The notes beneath the pieces are model-generated. The model was not told the DNA's origin, did not search any database, and saw only the letters and a list, made by a program, of their open reading frames with translations. Position numbers and translations under genes: made by a program. This document shows, piece by piece, positions 9,366 through 17,316 of a stretch of 64,000 nucleotides of DNA; the first letter of the stretch is position 1; each line of letters begins with the position of its first letter. The stretch is from the NCBI GenBank assembly GCA_050174775.1, contig JBFXJP010000001.1, forward strand, positions 930,001 to 994,000, in the 5' to 3' direction. Source of the DNA: CAYPGJ01 sp050174775 (GTDB taxonomy: Bacteria; Planctomycetota; Phycisphaerae; Phycisphaerales; UBA1924).

Positions 9366-10034
9366 ATGCGACGGACGTGGATGACGGCGGCGATGGTGGC
9401 GGTGGGCACGAGCGCGGGCGCGTGGGCGCAGCCGAGCCAGGCGCACGGGACGAACAAGTGGACGTGGGGAGAGAACGTGGGGTTCATGAACTGGCGGGAC
9501 GCGGGGACGCCGGCGGGCGCGCGCGGGCTGCGCGTACACACGAATTTCCTGTCGGGGATGGTGTGGTGCGAGAACGTAGGGTGGCTGGATCTCGGTGATG
9601 CGAGCCCGTTCGCGGGCACGACGTATCTCAACGAGAACGGGGACGACTATGGCGTCAACGTGGATGGGGGCGGCGCGTTGTTCGGGCATGCCTGGGGAGA
9701 GAACGTGGGTTGGGTCAACTTCCTGGGCGGCGCGCTCGCGAGCCCGCCCAACCCGGCGCGGATCGAGGGGGGCAGGCTTCGGGGGTATGCGTGGGGGGAG
9801 AACATCGGGTGGATCAATCTCGATGACGCGCAGGTGTACGTGGGTCTCGTGCAGGCGCCCTGCCCGGGGGACACGAACGGGGACATGCGCGTGGACTTTG
9901 CGGATTTGAACAACGTGCTCAGCCTGTTCGGTCAGCCGACAACACCGGGCGTCGGGGCTGATCTGAACGGGGACGGGATCGTGAACTTCGTTGATCTGAA
10001 TCTGGTGCTGGGCTACTTCGGCTCGGTGTGCTGA
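9366..10034 (+). CDS. Secreted WGENVGW-repeat protein with C-terminal dockerin-like domain
   Basis: The 222-residue product has a signal peptide (residues about 1-21, ending in AWAQ). Four degenerate copies of W-x-E-N-(V/I)-G-(W/F) follow (TWGENVGF, VWCENVGW, AWGENVGW, AWGENIGW). The C-terminus (about 168-222) carries two calcium-loop repeats, GDTNGDMRVDFADLN and ADLNGDGIVNFVDLN, typical of the dockerin-like tails common in Phycisphaerae; it ends in Cys. Dockerins dock to cohesins in other bacteria, but no cohesin is visible here. It sits between two paralogous beta-helix genes, suggesting that all three act at the cell surface. Confidence 0.8.
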   Translation: MRRTWMTAAMVAVGTSAGAWAQPSQAHGTNKWTWGENVGFMNWRDAGTPAGARGLRVHTNFLSGMVWCENVGWLDLGDASPFAGTTYLNENGDDYGVNVDGGGALFGHAWGENVGWVNFLGGALASPPNPARIEGGRLRGYAWGENIGWINLDDAQVYVGLVQAPCPGDTNGDMRVDFADLNNVLSLFGQPTTPGVGADLNGDGIVNFVDLNLVLGYFGSVC

Positions 10035-10072
10035 GCGGGCGCGCCGCTCTCGTGATGACCAAGGAGATTGTG

Positions 10073-11215
10073 ATGCGAAGCCAGTGTGTGAATGTCGTCC
10101 GCGGCGTGGTGTGCGGGCTGATCGGCGGGATGTGTGCGGGTGTGTCGGCGGGGCCGCTGGCGCCGCCGGCGGGGCCGATCGGCCCGACGTACCGGACGCT
10201 GGGGGAGGTTGAGCCGAGGCTGCCGGTGAACGCGCAGACGGCGCCGGGCACGGCAACGGCGGTGCACCGGATCACGCAGAGCGGGTCGTACTTCCTGACG
10301 GGTGACGTGGTTGTGCCTGCCGGGAAGAGCGGGATCGTGCTCGGGGCAGCGAACATCACGCTGGACATGCGCGGGTTCACGATTCGGGGTGAGGTGGGGA
10401 GCGTGGACGGGATCGCGGACGAGGCGGGCTCGACCGGAGCGCACGTGTTCAACGGGAACTTTGTGAATCTGGGAAGCCACGGGCTCAACGGGAATGTCAG
10501 TACGAACTCACGGTTCACGGAGCTCTCGGCCGCCGGCTGCCATGCCCTGCGCGCGATGAATTTCCCATCGTCGTCCGTCGTGGAGCGCTGCACGGCGAGC
10601 GCTAACGTCAACGGCGGCATTGCCACCGGCTCGTACGTGACGATCTCGAACTGCGTGAGCACACAGAACGGGGGCACGGGGTTCTCGATCGGCACGGGGA
10701 ATACGGTGACCTCGTGCGTGGCGTCTCAGAACAGCGGGACGGCGGGGTTTGTCATCGGCGAAGCGTCGTATGTGTCGGGCTGCACGGCTCGCGCGAACAC
10801 GCAGGATGGCTTCCTGCTCGGCGCACGAGGTGAGATCTCGGACAGCTCGGCTTACTTCAATTCCGACGACGGTTTTCAGCTCGGCTCGCCGGGCACGGAC
10901 TCGAACAGCGTGATTCGTCGCTGCACGGCGATCCAGAACACGAACGCGGGCATCCGGGCGGCATCGGGGCGCGCGACGATCGACGAGAACGTGTGCCGCA
11001 TCAACGGGACGGGGATTGTGGCGGTGGTCACCAGCTCCGCGAACTCGTCGTTCATCACGCGGAACGTGTGCGCGAGCAATTCGCCGAATTACAACGTCGG
11101 GGCGGGGAACAGCGTGGGGACGGTGGTGTGGGCGCCGGTGGTGGGGATCGCGATCAACGGGAACTCCGGTGGCGGGCTCGGCACGACGGACCCGTGGGCG
11201 AATTTCGCGCAGTGA
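10073..11215 (+). CDS. Secreted right-handed parallel beta-helix protein (paralogue 2)
   Basis: The 380-residue product is closely related to the protein at 8152: signal peptide, GPLAPPAGPIG linker, GSYFLTGD block, beta-helix turns (SGCTARANTQDGF, CTAIQNTNAGI), and a C-terminal GGGLGTTDPWANF. ATG 10073 has AAGGAG 6 nt upstream and was chosen over upstream in-frame codons. It begins 38 nt after the dockerin-tailed gene and is probably co-transcribed with it; a UUCG-loop terminator follows. No enzyme motif is recognised. The pair looks like a duplication that either flanked or captured the dockerin gene. Confidence 0.8.
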   Translation: MRSQCVNVVRGVVCGLIGGMCAGVSAGPLAPPAGPIGPTYRTLGEVEPRLPVNAQTAPGTATAVHRITQSGSYFLTGDVVVPAGKSGIVLGAANITLDMRGFTIRGEVGSVDGIADEAGSTGAHVFNGNFVNLGSHGLNGNVSTNSRFTELSAAGCHALRAMNFPSSSVVERCTASANVNGGIATGSYVTISNCVSTQNGGTGFSIGTGNTVTSCVASQNSGTAGFVIGEASYVSGCTARANTQDGFLLGARGEISDSSAYFNSDDGFQLGSPGTDSNSVIRRCTAIQNTNAGIRAASGRATIDENVCRINGTGIVAVVTSSANSSFITRNVCASNSPNYNVGAGNSVGTVVWAPVVGIAINGNSGGGLGTTDPWANFAQ

Positions 11216-11258
11216 TCAAGTGATCGCGGATCGGACATAAGGGGGTGTACGCGATGAG

Positions 11259-11284
11259 CGGCTCGCTTCGGCGGGCCGTTTCTT
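11259..11284 (+). terminator. Rho-independent terminator with UUCG tetraloop
   Basis: CGGCTCGC and GCGGGCCG form an 8-bp stem (one G-T pair) closed by TTCG and followed by TTTCTT. It lies 44 nt after the second beta-helix gene and before the end of the convergent gene at 11293. Confidence 0.7.
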
Positions 11285-11292
11285 CGCGCGAA

Positions 11293-12159
11293 TCAGTTGA
11301 CCGCGGCACGCGCCTTGATGGCGCGGTCGTACGCGACCGCGCAGAGCGCGATGGGTGCGAACGCCTTTTCACCCGCGAGCTGGGAGGCCTCACGGAGATT
11401 GGCGCATTTCCCGTCGCGGATGTCGTCGCGGAGGTCGAGCACCGCGTTGTCGACGACCTGGATCATCGAGGCGAGGATCTCGTGCTCCTCACGGTTCTGC
11501 GGCACGTACCTCGAGATCATCGGGAAGTTGAGCGGGAGATCGATCCACCAGCGTCCGTTCGCGCGCCGCAGGGTGAGGCCGACGCCGAAGGCGGGCTTGG
11601 AGTCGATCAGGACGGCGGCGAGGTCGTCGGCGATCACTGCTGTGGATACTCGGCCTCGGGCGTCGCGGATGACGGCGAAGGGGTCTGCGAGGAGCGCGCG
11701 GATGTTGGCGTTGGACACGAGCGATCCGGATCGATCACCGGAGCTTGCGGCTCGCTGTGCCCCCGTGAGGGCGCCGGAGAGCCCGGTGGCGGGCTGTGCG
11801 CGGAGCGTCTCCACCTCCGCTGGGAACCTCTCCTGAATGGTGGATGCGAGGGAGTCGAGGGAGTCGAAGAGGTCGGCGAGGGCGTCGAGGACGAGGCGGC
11901 GGTCTTCGTTCTCGGCGTAGATCAGAGAGGGAATCAGGTCGGGGCGGCCCTTCTCTACGGTGGAGAACAGCGAGGCGACCAGGGCGTCCGGGGAATCGGC
12001 CGGCAGGGGCTTTGGCCTGCGCATCTCGCGCGCGGTGAGGGCGATGGCGAGGCCGAGGAGCACGGCCGCGACGCCCACCATGGCGCCGGCGAATAGCCAA
12101 CGTCTGCCGGAGACCGGCTGGGCCAGTTCGGCGTGGATGGGGTCGTGTGCGTCGGGCAT
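11293..12159 (-). CDS. Membrane-anchored protein of unknown function
   Basis: The 288-residue product has one transmembrane helix near the N-terminus (LFAGAMVGVAAVLLGLAIAL, about 22-41) after a short cytoplasmic segment; the rest should face the periplasm. The soluble part starts with a helical segment about Phe and Leu residues (DALADLFDSLDSLAS) and later has an NTF2-like ending (RRANGRWWIDLPLNF). No family is assigned with confidence. The frame stays open far upstream, but that part overlaps thiS-thiG and is Arg/His-rich shadow, so ATG 12159 was chosen. TAGGAT lies 8 nt before it. Confidence 0.6.
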   Translation of the reverse strand: MPDAHDPIHAELAQPVSGRRWLFAGAMVGVAAVLLGLAIALTAREMRRPKPLPADSPDALVASLFSTVEKGRPDLIPSLIYAENEDRRLVLDALADLFDSLDSLASTIQERFPAEVETLRAQPATGLSGALTGAQRAASSGDRSGSLVSNANIRALLADPFAVIRDARGRVSTAVIADDLAAVLIDSKPAFGVGLTLRRANGRWWIDLPLNFPMISRYVPQNREEHEILASMIQVVDNAVLDLRDDIRDGKCANLREASQLAGEKAFAPIALCAVAYDRAIKARAAVN

Positions 12160-12167
12160 ACGGCGTG

Positions 12168-12173
12168 ATCCTA
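12168..12173 (-). promoter_or_regulatory. Candidate -10 element (TAGGAT) for the gene starting at 12159
   Basis: On the minus strand TAGGAT ends 8 nt before the ATG. Transcription would begin at or near the start codon. No -35 consensus is visible. Confidence 0.35.
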
Positions 12174-12200
12174 TTCGGGGTGGGGCGCGGGGGGCGGCTC

Positions 12201-12206
12201 TATACT
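12201..12206 (+). promoter_or_regulatory. Candidate -10 element (TATACT) for thiS
   Basis: TATACT ends 6 nt before the thiS ATG, placing the expected transcription start at the start codon (a leaderless mRNA). No -35 match at 17 nt spacing is seen, and no room remains for a TPP riboswitch between this site and the gene. Confidence 0.45.
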
Positions 12207-12212
12207 CTCGGA

Positions 12213-12428
12213 ATGCACGTGCGGGTGAACGGCGACATGATGGAGTTCGACGGGGAGCGCGTGAGCGTTTCAGAACTTCTGGCAAGCCTCGCGGAGCGGG
12301 GCAGGCCGGTGGGGCGCGCGTGCGCGGTGGAGGTGAACCGTGCGGTCGCGCCCCGGAGGCAGCACGAGACGACGTTTGTTGTGGACGGGGATGAGGTCGA
12401 GATCGTGACGCTGGTGGGGGGCGGGTGA
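12213..12428 (+). CDS. thiS: Sulfur carrier protein ThiS
   Basis: The 71-residue ubiquitin-fold protein ends in VGGG. The C-terminal Gly is adenylated and converted to a thiocarboxylate that donates sulfur to the thiazole ring of thiamine. Length, the VNG start and the C-terminal Gly run match the family. ATG 12213 was chosen because an upstream in-frame extension is not ThiS-like and a TATACT box ends 6 nt before this ATG. It is 13 nt from thiG, its direct partner, in an obvious two-gene unit; other thi genes are not in the window. Confidence 0.9.
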   Translation: MHVRVNGDMMEFDGERVSVSELLASLAERGRPVGRACAVEVNRAVAPRRQHETTFVVDGDEVEIVTLVGGG

Positions 12429-12441
12429 TGAGGGAGTCGAG

Positions 12442-13278
12442 ATGACGACGATGCTGGAGCCGGCGCGCTGGAGGATCGGGGCTCGGGAGATGACGAGCCG
12501 TCTGATCGTAGGGACGGGGAAGTACCGTGATTACGGCGTGATGCGGGATGCGCTGGACGTGAGCGGCGCCGAGGTGGTGACGGTGGCGGTGCGGCGCGAG
12601 CGGCTGGTGAACGAGAAGGGGGAGAGCCTGCTGGATCACCTGGACCTCGACCGGTACACGGTGCTGCCGAACACAGCCGGGTGTTTCAGCGCGGAGGACG
12701 CCGTGCGCGTGGCGCGCCTCGGGCGGGAGCTGCTGGAGCAGCTGGAGAACCCGGGCGCCTCGTGGGTGAAGCTGGAAGTGCTCGGAGACCGCAAGACGTT
12801 GCTCCCGGACCCGGGCGGGACGCTCGAGGCGTGCCGCGAGCTGGTGAAGGACGGCTTTGAGGTGCTGTGCTACACGAGCGATGACCCGATCGCGGCGGCG
12901 CGATTGAAGGAGGCGGGCGCGGCGAGCGTGATGCCCGCGGGGTCGCCGATCGGCTCGGGGCAGGGGATTCTCAACCCGGCGAATATCGTGCTGTGCCTGG
13001 AGCTGCTCAAGGAGGGTGACGCGTCGTACCCGGTTGTGGTGGATGCGGGGGTGGGCACGGCGAGTGATGTCGCGGTGGCGATGGAGCTCGGCGCGGACGG
13101 CGTGCTGCTGAACACGGGCATTGCGCACGCGAAGGACCCGGTGCGGATGGCGGGGGCTATGCGCAAGGCGTGCGAAGCGGGGCGCGACGCGTACCTCTCG
13201 GGGCGGATCGCGAAGAAGAAGTATGCGACGGCGAGCAGCCCCTGGGAGGGCGTGATCGCGTACATCCCGGGGGAGTGA
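12442..13278 (+). CDS. thiG: Thiazole synthase ThiG
   Basis: The 278-residue (beta/alpha)8 enzyme joins 1-deoxy-D-xylulose 5-phosphate, ThiS-thiocarboxylate sulfur and dehydroglycine to make thiazole phosphate for thiamine. Family markers are RLIVGTGKY near the N-terminus, LPNTAGC, the Schiff-base Lys110 in WVKLEVLGD, MPAGSPIGSG, and DAGVGTASD in the phosphate-binding region. Length is normal. It follows thiS by 13 nt. Its stop is 10 nt from the convergent protease gene. Confidence 0.95.
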   Translation: MTTMLEPARWRIGAREMTSRLIVGTGKYRDYGVMRDALDVSGAEVVTVAVRRERLVNEKGESLLDHLDLDRYTVLPNTAGCFSAEDAVRVARLGRELLEQLENPGASWVKLEVLGDRKTLLPDPGGTLEACRELVKDGFEVLCYTSDDPIAAARLKEAGAASVMPAGSPIGSGQGILNPANIVLCLELLKEGDASYPVVVDAGVGTASDVAVAMELGADGVLLNTGIAHAKDPVRMAGAMRKACEAGRDAYLSGRIAKKKYATASSPWEGVIAYIPGE

Positions 13279-13288
13279 GCGCGGGAGA

Positions 13289-14131
13289 TCAGCGGCGGCG
13301 GCGCGACGCGATCAGCACACCGGCCATGGTGAGGAGCGCGGCGCTGCCCGGGGTGGGCGTCGAGCCGGGGCCCACGAGCGAGGCGCCGACGACACTCTCG
13401 ATCCACGGGATGAACGGCGCGAGATTCAGCGCGTAGCCCATCGAGCCCTGCATCGTGTACCCGAAGGGTGAGGCGCCCACCGCGACGCCGATGAGTCGGA
13501 GCGAGCCGTCCGCGAAGGGGAGCAACATCGCGCCGCCGGAGTCGTTCACGGCGTACGAGGCTTCGTGCGCGATGGCTTCGGGCAAGTTGAGATCGAAGCG
13601 CGTGCCGAGGAGCGAGTTGAACACGCCCAGGAGGCTGTTCTGGCCCCACGTCTCGGCGGCCGGCCCGGTCCAGTCCCAACCTCCCGCGGCATGCGGGGCG
13701 CCGTTGGTCCTGCCCATGCCCGCGAGGACCACTGTGGGCATGGCGACGAGCGCGGACGTCTCGACGCGCGGATTGGCGGCGTTCGACGCGTTCGCGGTGA
13801 TGGGGGCGGGAAGCGTGGCGAGCCCGTGCCACGCGGGGAGATCGCTGGTGACGCGGACGAGCATGAGGTCGTCGGTGGGGTGACGGACGACGAGGTCGGA
13901 GGTGTACAGAGAGCCCTGCATGGAGAAGGCGCCGCCCGCGACACCGCCGACGTGCTGCGCGGTGATGATCCAGCGCTGCGCGATGGGGACGGCGGAGGAG
14001 CCGGCCCAGGCGCCGATGAAGCCGTTGTGGGGGCGCGCCATCGCGGAGCCGTCCACGATGAGGGCCGAGGCCGCGGGCGTGGCGGCGAGAATCGCCGCCG
14101 TGGCGAGCGTGTATCGCGTCTGTGAGTGCAT
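13289..14131 (-). CDS. Secreted trypsin-like serine protease with PEP-CTERM-like tail
   Basis: The 280-residue product has a signal peptide (ATAAILAATPAASA). The catalytic triad appears as His60 (ITAQHVGG), Asp88 (DDLMLVRV) and Ser198 (NDSGGAML), in the order of S1 peptidases. The C-terminus is PTPG, a hydrophobic helix and RRRR, a variant of the PEP-CTERM sorting tail, so the enzyme is probably surface-delivered by an exosortase. GGAGGAGA lies about 5 nt before the ATG. Sequence around the active site is divergent from digestive trypsins; substrate is unknown. Confidence 0.8.
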   Translation of the reverse strand: MHSQTRYTLATAAILAATPAASALIVDGSAMARPHNGFIGAWAGSSAVPIAQRWIITAQHVGGVAGGAFSMQGSLYTSDLVVRHPTDDLMLVRVTSDLPAWHGLATLPAPITANASNAANPRVETSALVAMPTVVLAGMGRTNGAPHAAGGWDWTGPAAETWGQNSLLGVFNSLLGTRFDLNLPEAIAHEASYAVNDSGGAMLLPFADGSLRLIGVAVGASPFGYTMQGSMGYALNLAPFIPWIESVVGASLVGPGSTPTPGSAALLTMAGVLIASRRRR

Positions 14132-14265
14132 CCGATCTCCTCCGCGTCAAGAAGCGGGGAGTGCATCGGCGCACGAGAGCGCGCGGATAAGCGGTCTGGC
14201 GCGAGAGCGCCGGTTCCGGGGTGGGTCTGTGCGGAGGCTTCGCGGGGCCTTCACACGCCGACGGG

Positions 14266-15783
14266 TCAGGCGGGGCGCACGCCGCGGTTGAGCTGATCGA
14301 CGCGCTCCTGCTCGCGTTTTCGGACCGTCTCGAGGACGTGCCGGGGAATCTTCCAGCGCGGCTCATCGTCGGTGATCGCGGCGCAGTGCTCCTGAACGCA
14401 GCGGTAGAGGAGCTTAAAGGCGTCGCGCGGGCGGCGCATCTGGTCGAGGGCGTCGACGAGGTCCTGGCGCGCGACGTCGTCCTCGAAGAGATCGCGGAGC
14501 GTGATGGACGTCGCGGACGGCTTCAGGCAGGAGACGAGACGCGCGCTGCAGAGGTCATACAGGGTGACCCCTGTCCACGCGAGACGGTCGACGAGGTTCT
14601 GCTTGTCGAGCCGGGCCTCCTGGAAGAAGGCGGCCGATTCGCGGTAGAGGGAGTAGCGCAGCTCGATGGGGAGGAGGAGCTTGACGCCGAAGCCGTCCAT
14701 CTGCAGGAACTTGTTGTTGAGCATGGGCCAGACGAGGGCGCGCATGCGGTCGGGGTCGCCCGCCACGAGCGTGGGCTCGTCGACCCGGTCGACGACGATG
14801 AGGCAGGCGCCGGAGTCGAGGGCCGCGAGGCAGCGGCGCAAGCGGCGGAACATGTCGAAGCGTCGGTCATCGCCCTCGGCGAGCGGGAGGCTCGAGGCGT
14901 CGCGCGCCTCGCGGGGAAGGAGGGCAAGGGAGTCTGCGAGAGACTCCTTCGAGCGGTTGAGCACGCGGACCTGCGCGAGGAGTCGGCGGGCGGTGCGCAG
15001 GAGCGTCCAGCGGTCGAGCACGAGCCGACGGAAGGCAACGAGCGCACAGACGGCGAGCGTTGCTGCGAGCGCGCCGGCCCATACCTGAAGGGTCAGACGG
15101 TCGGTGCCGAGCTCGAGCCAGAGCGCGAGGACGGCCAGCGGGAGCGCCCAGACGAGCACGGCCGCAACAGACCACATCGCGGCGGCGCGATCTCCGCGCG
15201 CGCCCATGAGCCGTCGGAGGGCTCTCGTGCGCGACGCGGCGCGCGGGGAGGCGTCGTAGACGGCCTGCAGCGCGAGGAGGTCGGTCTTCACGTCCTCCGG
15301 GAGACGGCGCATGTCGCGCTTGCGGTTCCTGAGGAATGCCGCGGTGGCGTTGTGCGCGTCGGGATCGTCGAGGAGCGCGTCGGTGATGTCGGTGGCCGCG
15401 GTGATGAGCACACCATCCATGTGGTCGACGAGCCGGATGGACTTGAACAGGTCGTCCTTCCCGGGGCGGATCCGGGACGCGATGCGGTCGAGGAAGGGGT
15501 TGAGGTCGTCGTAGGGAACGAGCAGGACGCGTCGGTCGTCACGCGTGGCGTTGCGTTGCTCGATGAGACGCTCGATCTGCAGACGGATGGCGGTCTTGCC
15601 CGACCCTTTCTCGCCGCAGACGATCGCGGTGGTCGGGCGGTCGAGATCACCGAGAATCTTGTCGAAATCAGGGTGGAAGGAGGCGGTCTCCGCGAGGAGG
15701 AAGACGGGGTCCTGGCGCGCTTCCTCCGCGCGGAAGGGGTCTTCGGAGAGAGACCAGTGCTCGAAGAATCTGGCGACGTTCAT
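14266..15783 (-). CDS. KAP-like membrane P-loop NTPase
   Basis: The 505-residue product has Walker A GEKGSGKT (57-64) and a late Walker B CLIVVDRVDE (327-336). Two transmembrane helices (about 202-223 and 233-251) are inserted between them. A membrane insertion within the P-loop domain is the hallmark of KAP NTPases, which scaffold membrane complexes and sometimes act in defence. The N-terminal FFEHWSLSEDPF resembles ExeA/AAA starts. The C-terminal half is helical with no recognised effector. No defence genes are adjacent; the next gene upstream is a phosphohexomutase 43 nt away on the same strand. Confidence 0.65.
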   Translation of the reverse strand: MNVARFFEHWSLSEDPFRAEEARQDPVFLLAETASFHPDFDKILGDLDRPTTAIVCGEKGSGKTAIRLQIERLIEQRNATRDDRRVLLVPYDDLNPFLDRIASRIRPGKDDLFKSIRLVDHMDGVLITAATDITDALLDDPDAHNATAAFLRNRKRDMRRLPEDVKTDLLALQAVYDASPRAASRTRALRRLMGARGDRAAAMWSVAAVLVWALPLAVLALWLELGTDRLTLQVWAGALAATLAVCALVAFRRLVLDRWTLLRTARRLLAQVRVLNRSKESLADSLALLPREARDASSLPLAEGDDRRFDMFRRLRRCLAALDSGACLIVVDRVDEPTLVAGDPDRMRALVWPMLNNKFLQMDGFGVKLLLPIELRYSLYRESAAFFQEARLDKQNLVDRLAWTGVTLYDLCSARLVSCLKPSATSITLRDLFEDDVARQDLVDALDQMRRPRDAFKLLYRCVQEHCAAITDDEPRWKIPRHVLETVRKREQERVDQLNRGVRPA

Positions 15784-15825
15784 GCGTGCCGTGGTCCTGC
15801 GTGCGCGGACATCGCGCTGCCAACC

Positions 15826-17235
15826 TTAGTGATCGGCGGGTTCGCCCAAGAGAGGGGAGATTTCGGCGAGCATCCTGTCGAGGGTCGCGCGGTCCTTGGC
15901 CTCGAGATTGAGGCGGAGGAGCGGCTCGGTGTTGGACTTCCGCACGTTGCACCACCAGCCGCTGCGCGAGAAGGCATCGACGGTGACCCCGTCGAGTTCG
16001 TCGATGGCGGCTGAGGAGCCGTACTTGGCCTTGAGCGCGGCTAGCGCGCCGTCCTTGTTCTCGATGCGGAAGTTGCGCTCCCCGCTTTGCGGGTATCGCG
16101 CGATGGCCGAGATGATCGAGGAGAGCGGCTTGGTCTCGGTGGAGAGTGCCGAGAGCACCGCGGCCATGGCGATCGCACCGGAGTCTGCGTTGAAATTATC
16201 ACGGAAGTAGAAGTGACCGGAGAGTTCGCCGGCGAACACCCCGCGCTCCTGGGCAAGGAGCTTCTTCATAAACACGTGGCCGACGCGGGAACGGAGGGGC
16301 CGGCCGCCGCCGGCGCGGATGGCCTCCTCCACGGCCTTGGAGGAGCGGAGGTCATACACGACCGCGCTGCCCTGCGCGTCCTCGAGGAACACACCCGCGA
16401 GCCAGGCCGTGAGGTGGTCGCACCCGATGGGCTGCCCCTTCTCGTCGATGACGATGCACCGATCGGCGTCGCCGTCGAAGCACAGGCCGCAGTCGGCCTT
16501 CTCACGCACCACGGCCTCCTGGAGCTCCGCGATGGCTGAGGGAAGCATCGGGTTCGGCTCGTGGACGAACTCGCCGCGCGAGTTGTCGAAGTTCATTTCG
16601 ATGATCTCGAGCCCCGGGACGAGCGCGCTGCCCTGTCGGCCGAAGACCTTGGGGACCATCGTCCCGGCCATGCCGTTCGACGCGTCGATGACGACCTTGA
16701 GCCTGCGCGAGCCGGGCTTGTAGAACGCGCGGACGTGGGATGCGTACGCGTCCCAGAGATCGCGCGACTCGCGCTTGCCGCGCCCCGAGGCGCCCGGAGC
16801 GTGGAGCGTCTCCTCGGCGGACGCCCGGGCCGCGAGAACGCGGATCTCCGAGAGCCCGGTGTCCTGGCCGACGGGCTTGGCGCCCATGGCCGAGACCTTG
16901 AAGCCGTTGTATTCGGGCGGGTTGTGCGAGGCGGTGGTCATCACCGCGCCGGCGGCGGCGAGGTGATTGACCGCGAAGTAGGTGAACGGGGTGTCGACCA
17001 GACCGACGTCGATCACGTTGACGCCGACGGCGTTGATGCCGGAGATGAGGGCGTCGGCCATCATCGGGCTGGTCTTGCGCATGTCGCGCCCGACGACGAT
17101 GGGCTTGCCCGTGGCGCCCGCCTGGCTTGCGAGAAACACTCCGGCGCCCTCCCCGATGCGTCGGGCCATCTCCTCAGAAAGAGGGTTGGGGCAGGTGGCG
17201 CGGATGTCGTAGGCCTTGAAGACTTTATCGAGCAT
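15826..17235 (-). CDS. Phosphomannomutase/phosphoglucomutase
   Basis: The 469-residue product is an alpha-D-phosphohexomutase interconverting hexose 6- and 1-phosphates, which feeds nucleotide-sugar synthesis. All four active-site loops are visible: phosphoserine Ser103 in TASHNP, the Mg-binding DGDADR (254-259), the sugar-specificity loop GELSGH (336-341), and the phosphate-binding RKSNTEPLLR near the C-terminus. The GEXSGH loop with Leu fits the bifunctional mannose/glucose subgroup, but substrate preference is inferred. Length is typical. The helicase gene follows 82 nt downstream. Confidence 0.92.
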   Translation of the reverse strand: MLDKVFKAYDIRATCPNPLSEEMARRIGEGAGVFLASQAGATGKPIVVGRDMRKTSPMMADALISGINAVGVNVIDVGLVDTPFTYFAVNHLAAAGAVMTTASHNPPEYNGFKVSAMGAKPVGQDTGLSEIRVLAARASAEETLHAPGASGRGKRESRDLWDAYASHVRAFYKPGSRRLKVVIDASNGMAGTMVPKVFGRQGSALVPGLEIIEMNFDNSRGEFVHEPNPMLPSAIAELQEAVVREKADCGLCFDGDADRCIVIDEKGQPIGCDHLTAWLAGVFLEDAQGSAVVYDLRSSKAVEEAIRAGGGRPLRSRVGHVFMKKLLAQERGVFAGELSGHFYFRDNFNADSGAIAMAAVLSALSTETKPLSSIISAIARYPQSGERNFRIENKDGALAALKAKYGSSAAIDELDGVTVDAFSRSGWWCNVRKSNTEPLLRLNLEAKDRATLDRMLAEISPLLGEPADH

Positions 17236-17316
17236 GACGGGAGCGCTCCCAGGTGTGCGGGCGTGGTCGTCGATCGCGGTTCGTCATCCAGAGGATACCG
17301 GGCGTGGCGCTCGGAT

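Noticed and set aside
12160..12212. A TPP riboswitch before thiS-thiG
   Set aside because: Only 53 nt separate the divergent genes and no CTGAGA or ACCTGA-type element is visible.
14221..16014. A 597-residue open frame on the plus strand
   Set aside because: It is antisense to the KAP-like NTPase and phosphohexomutase, and consists almost wholly of Gly, Glu, Ala, Arg and Val.
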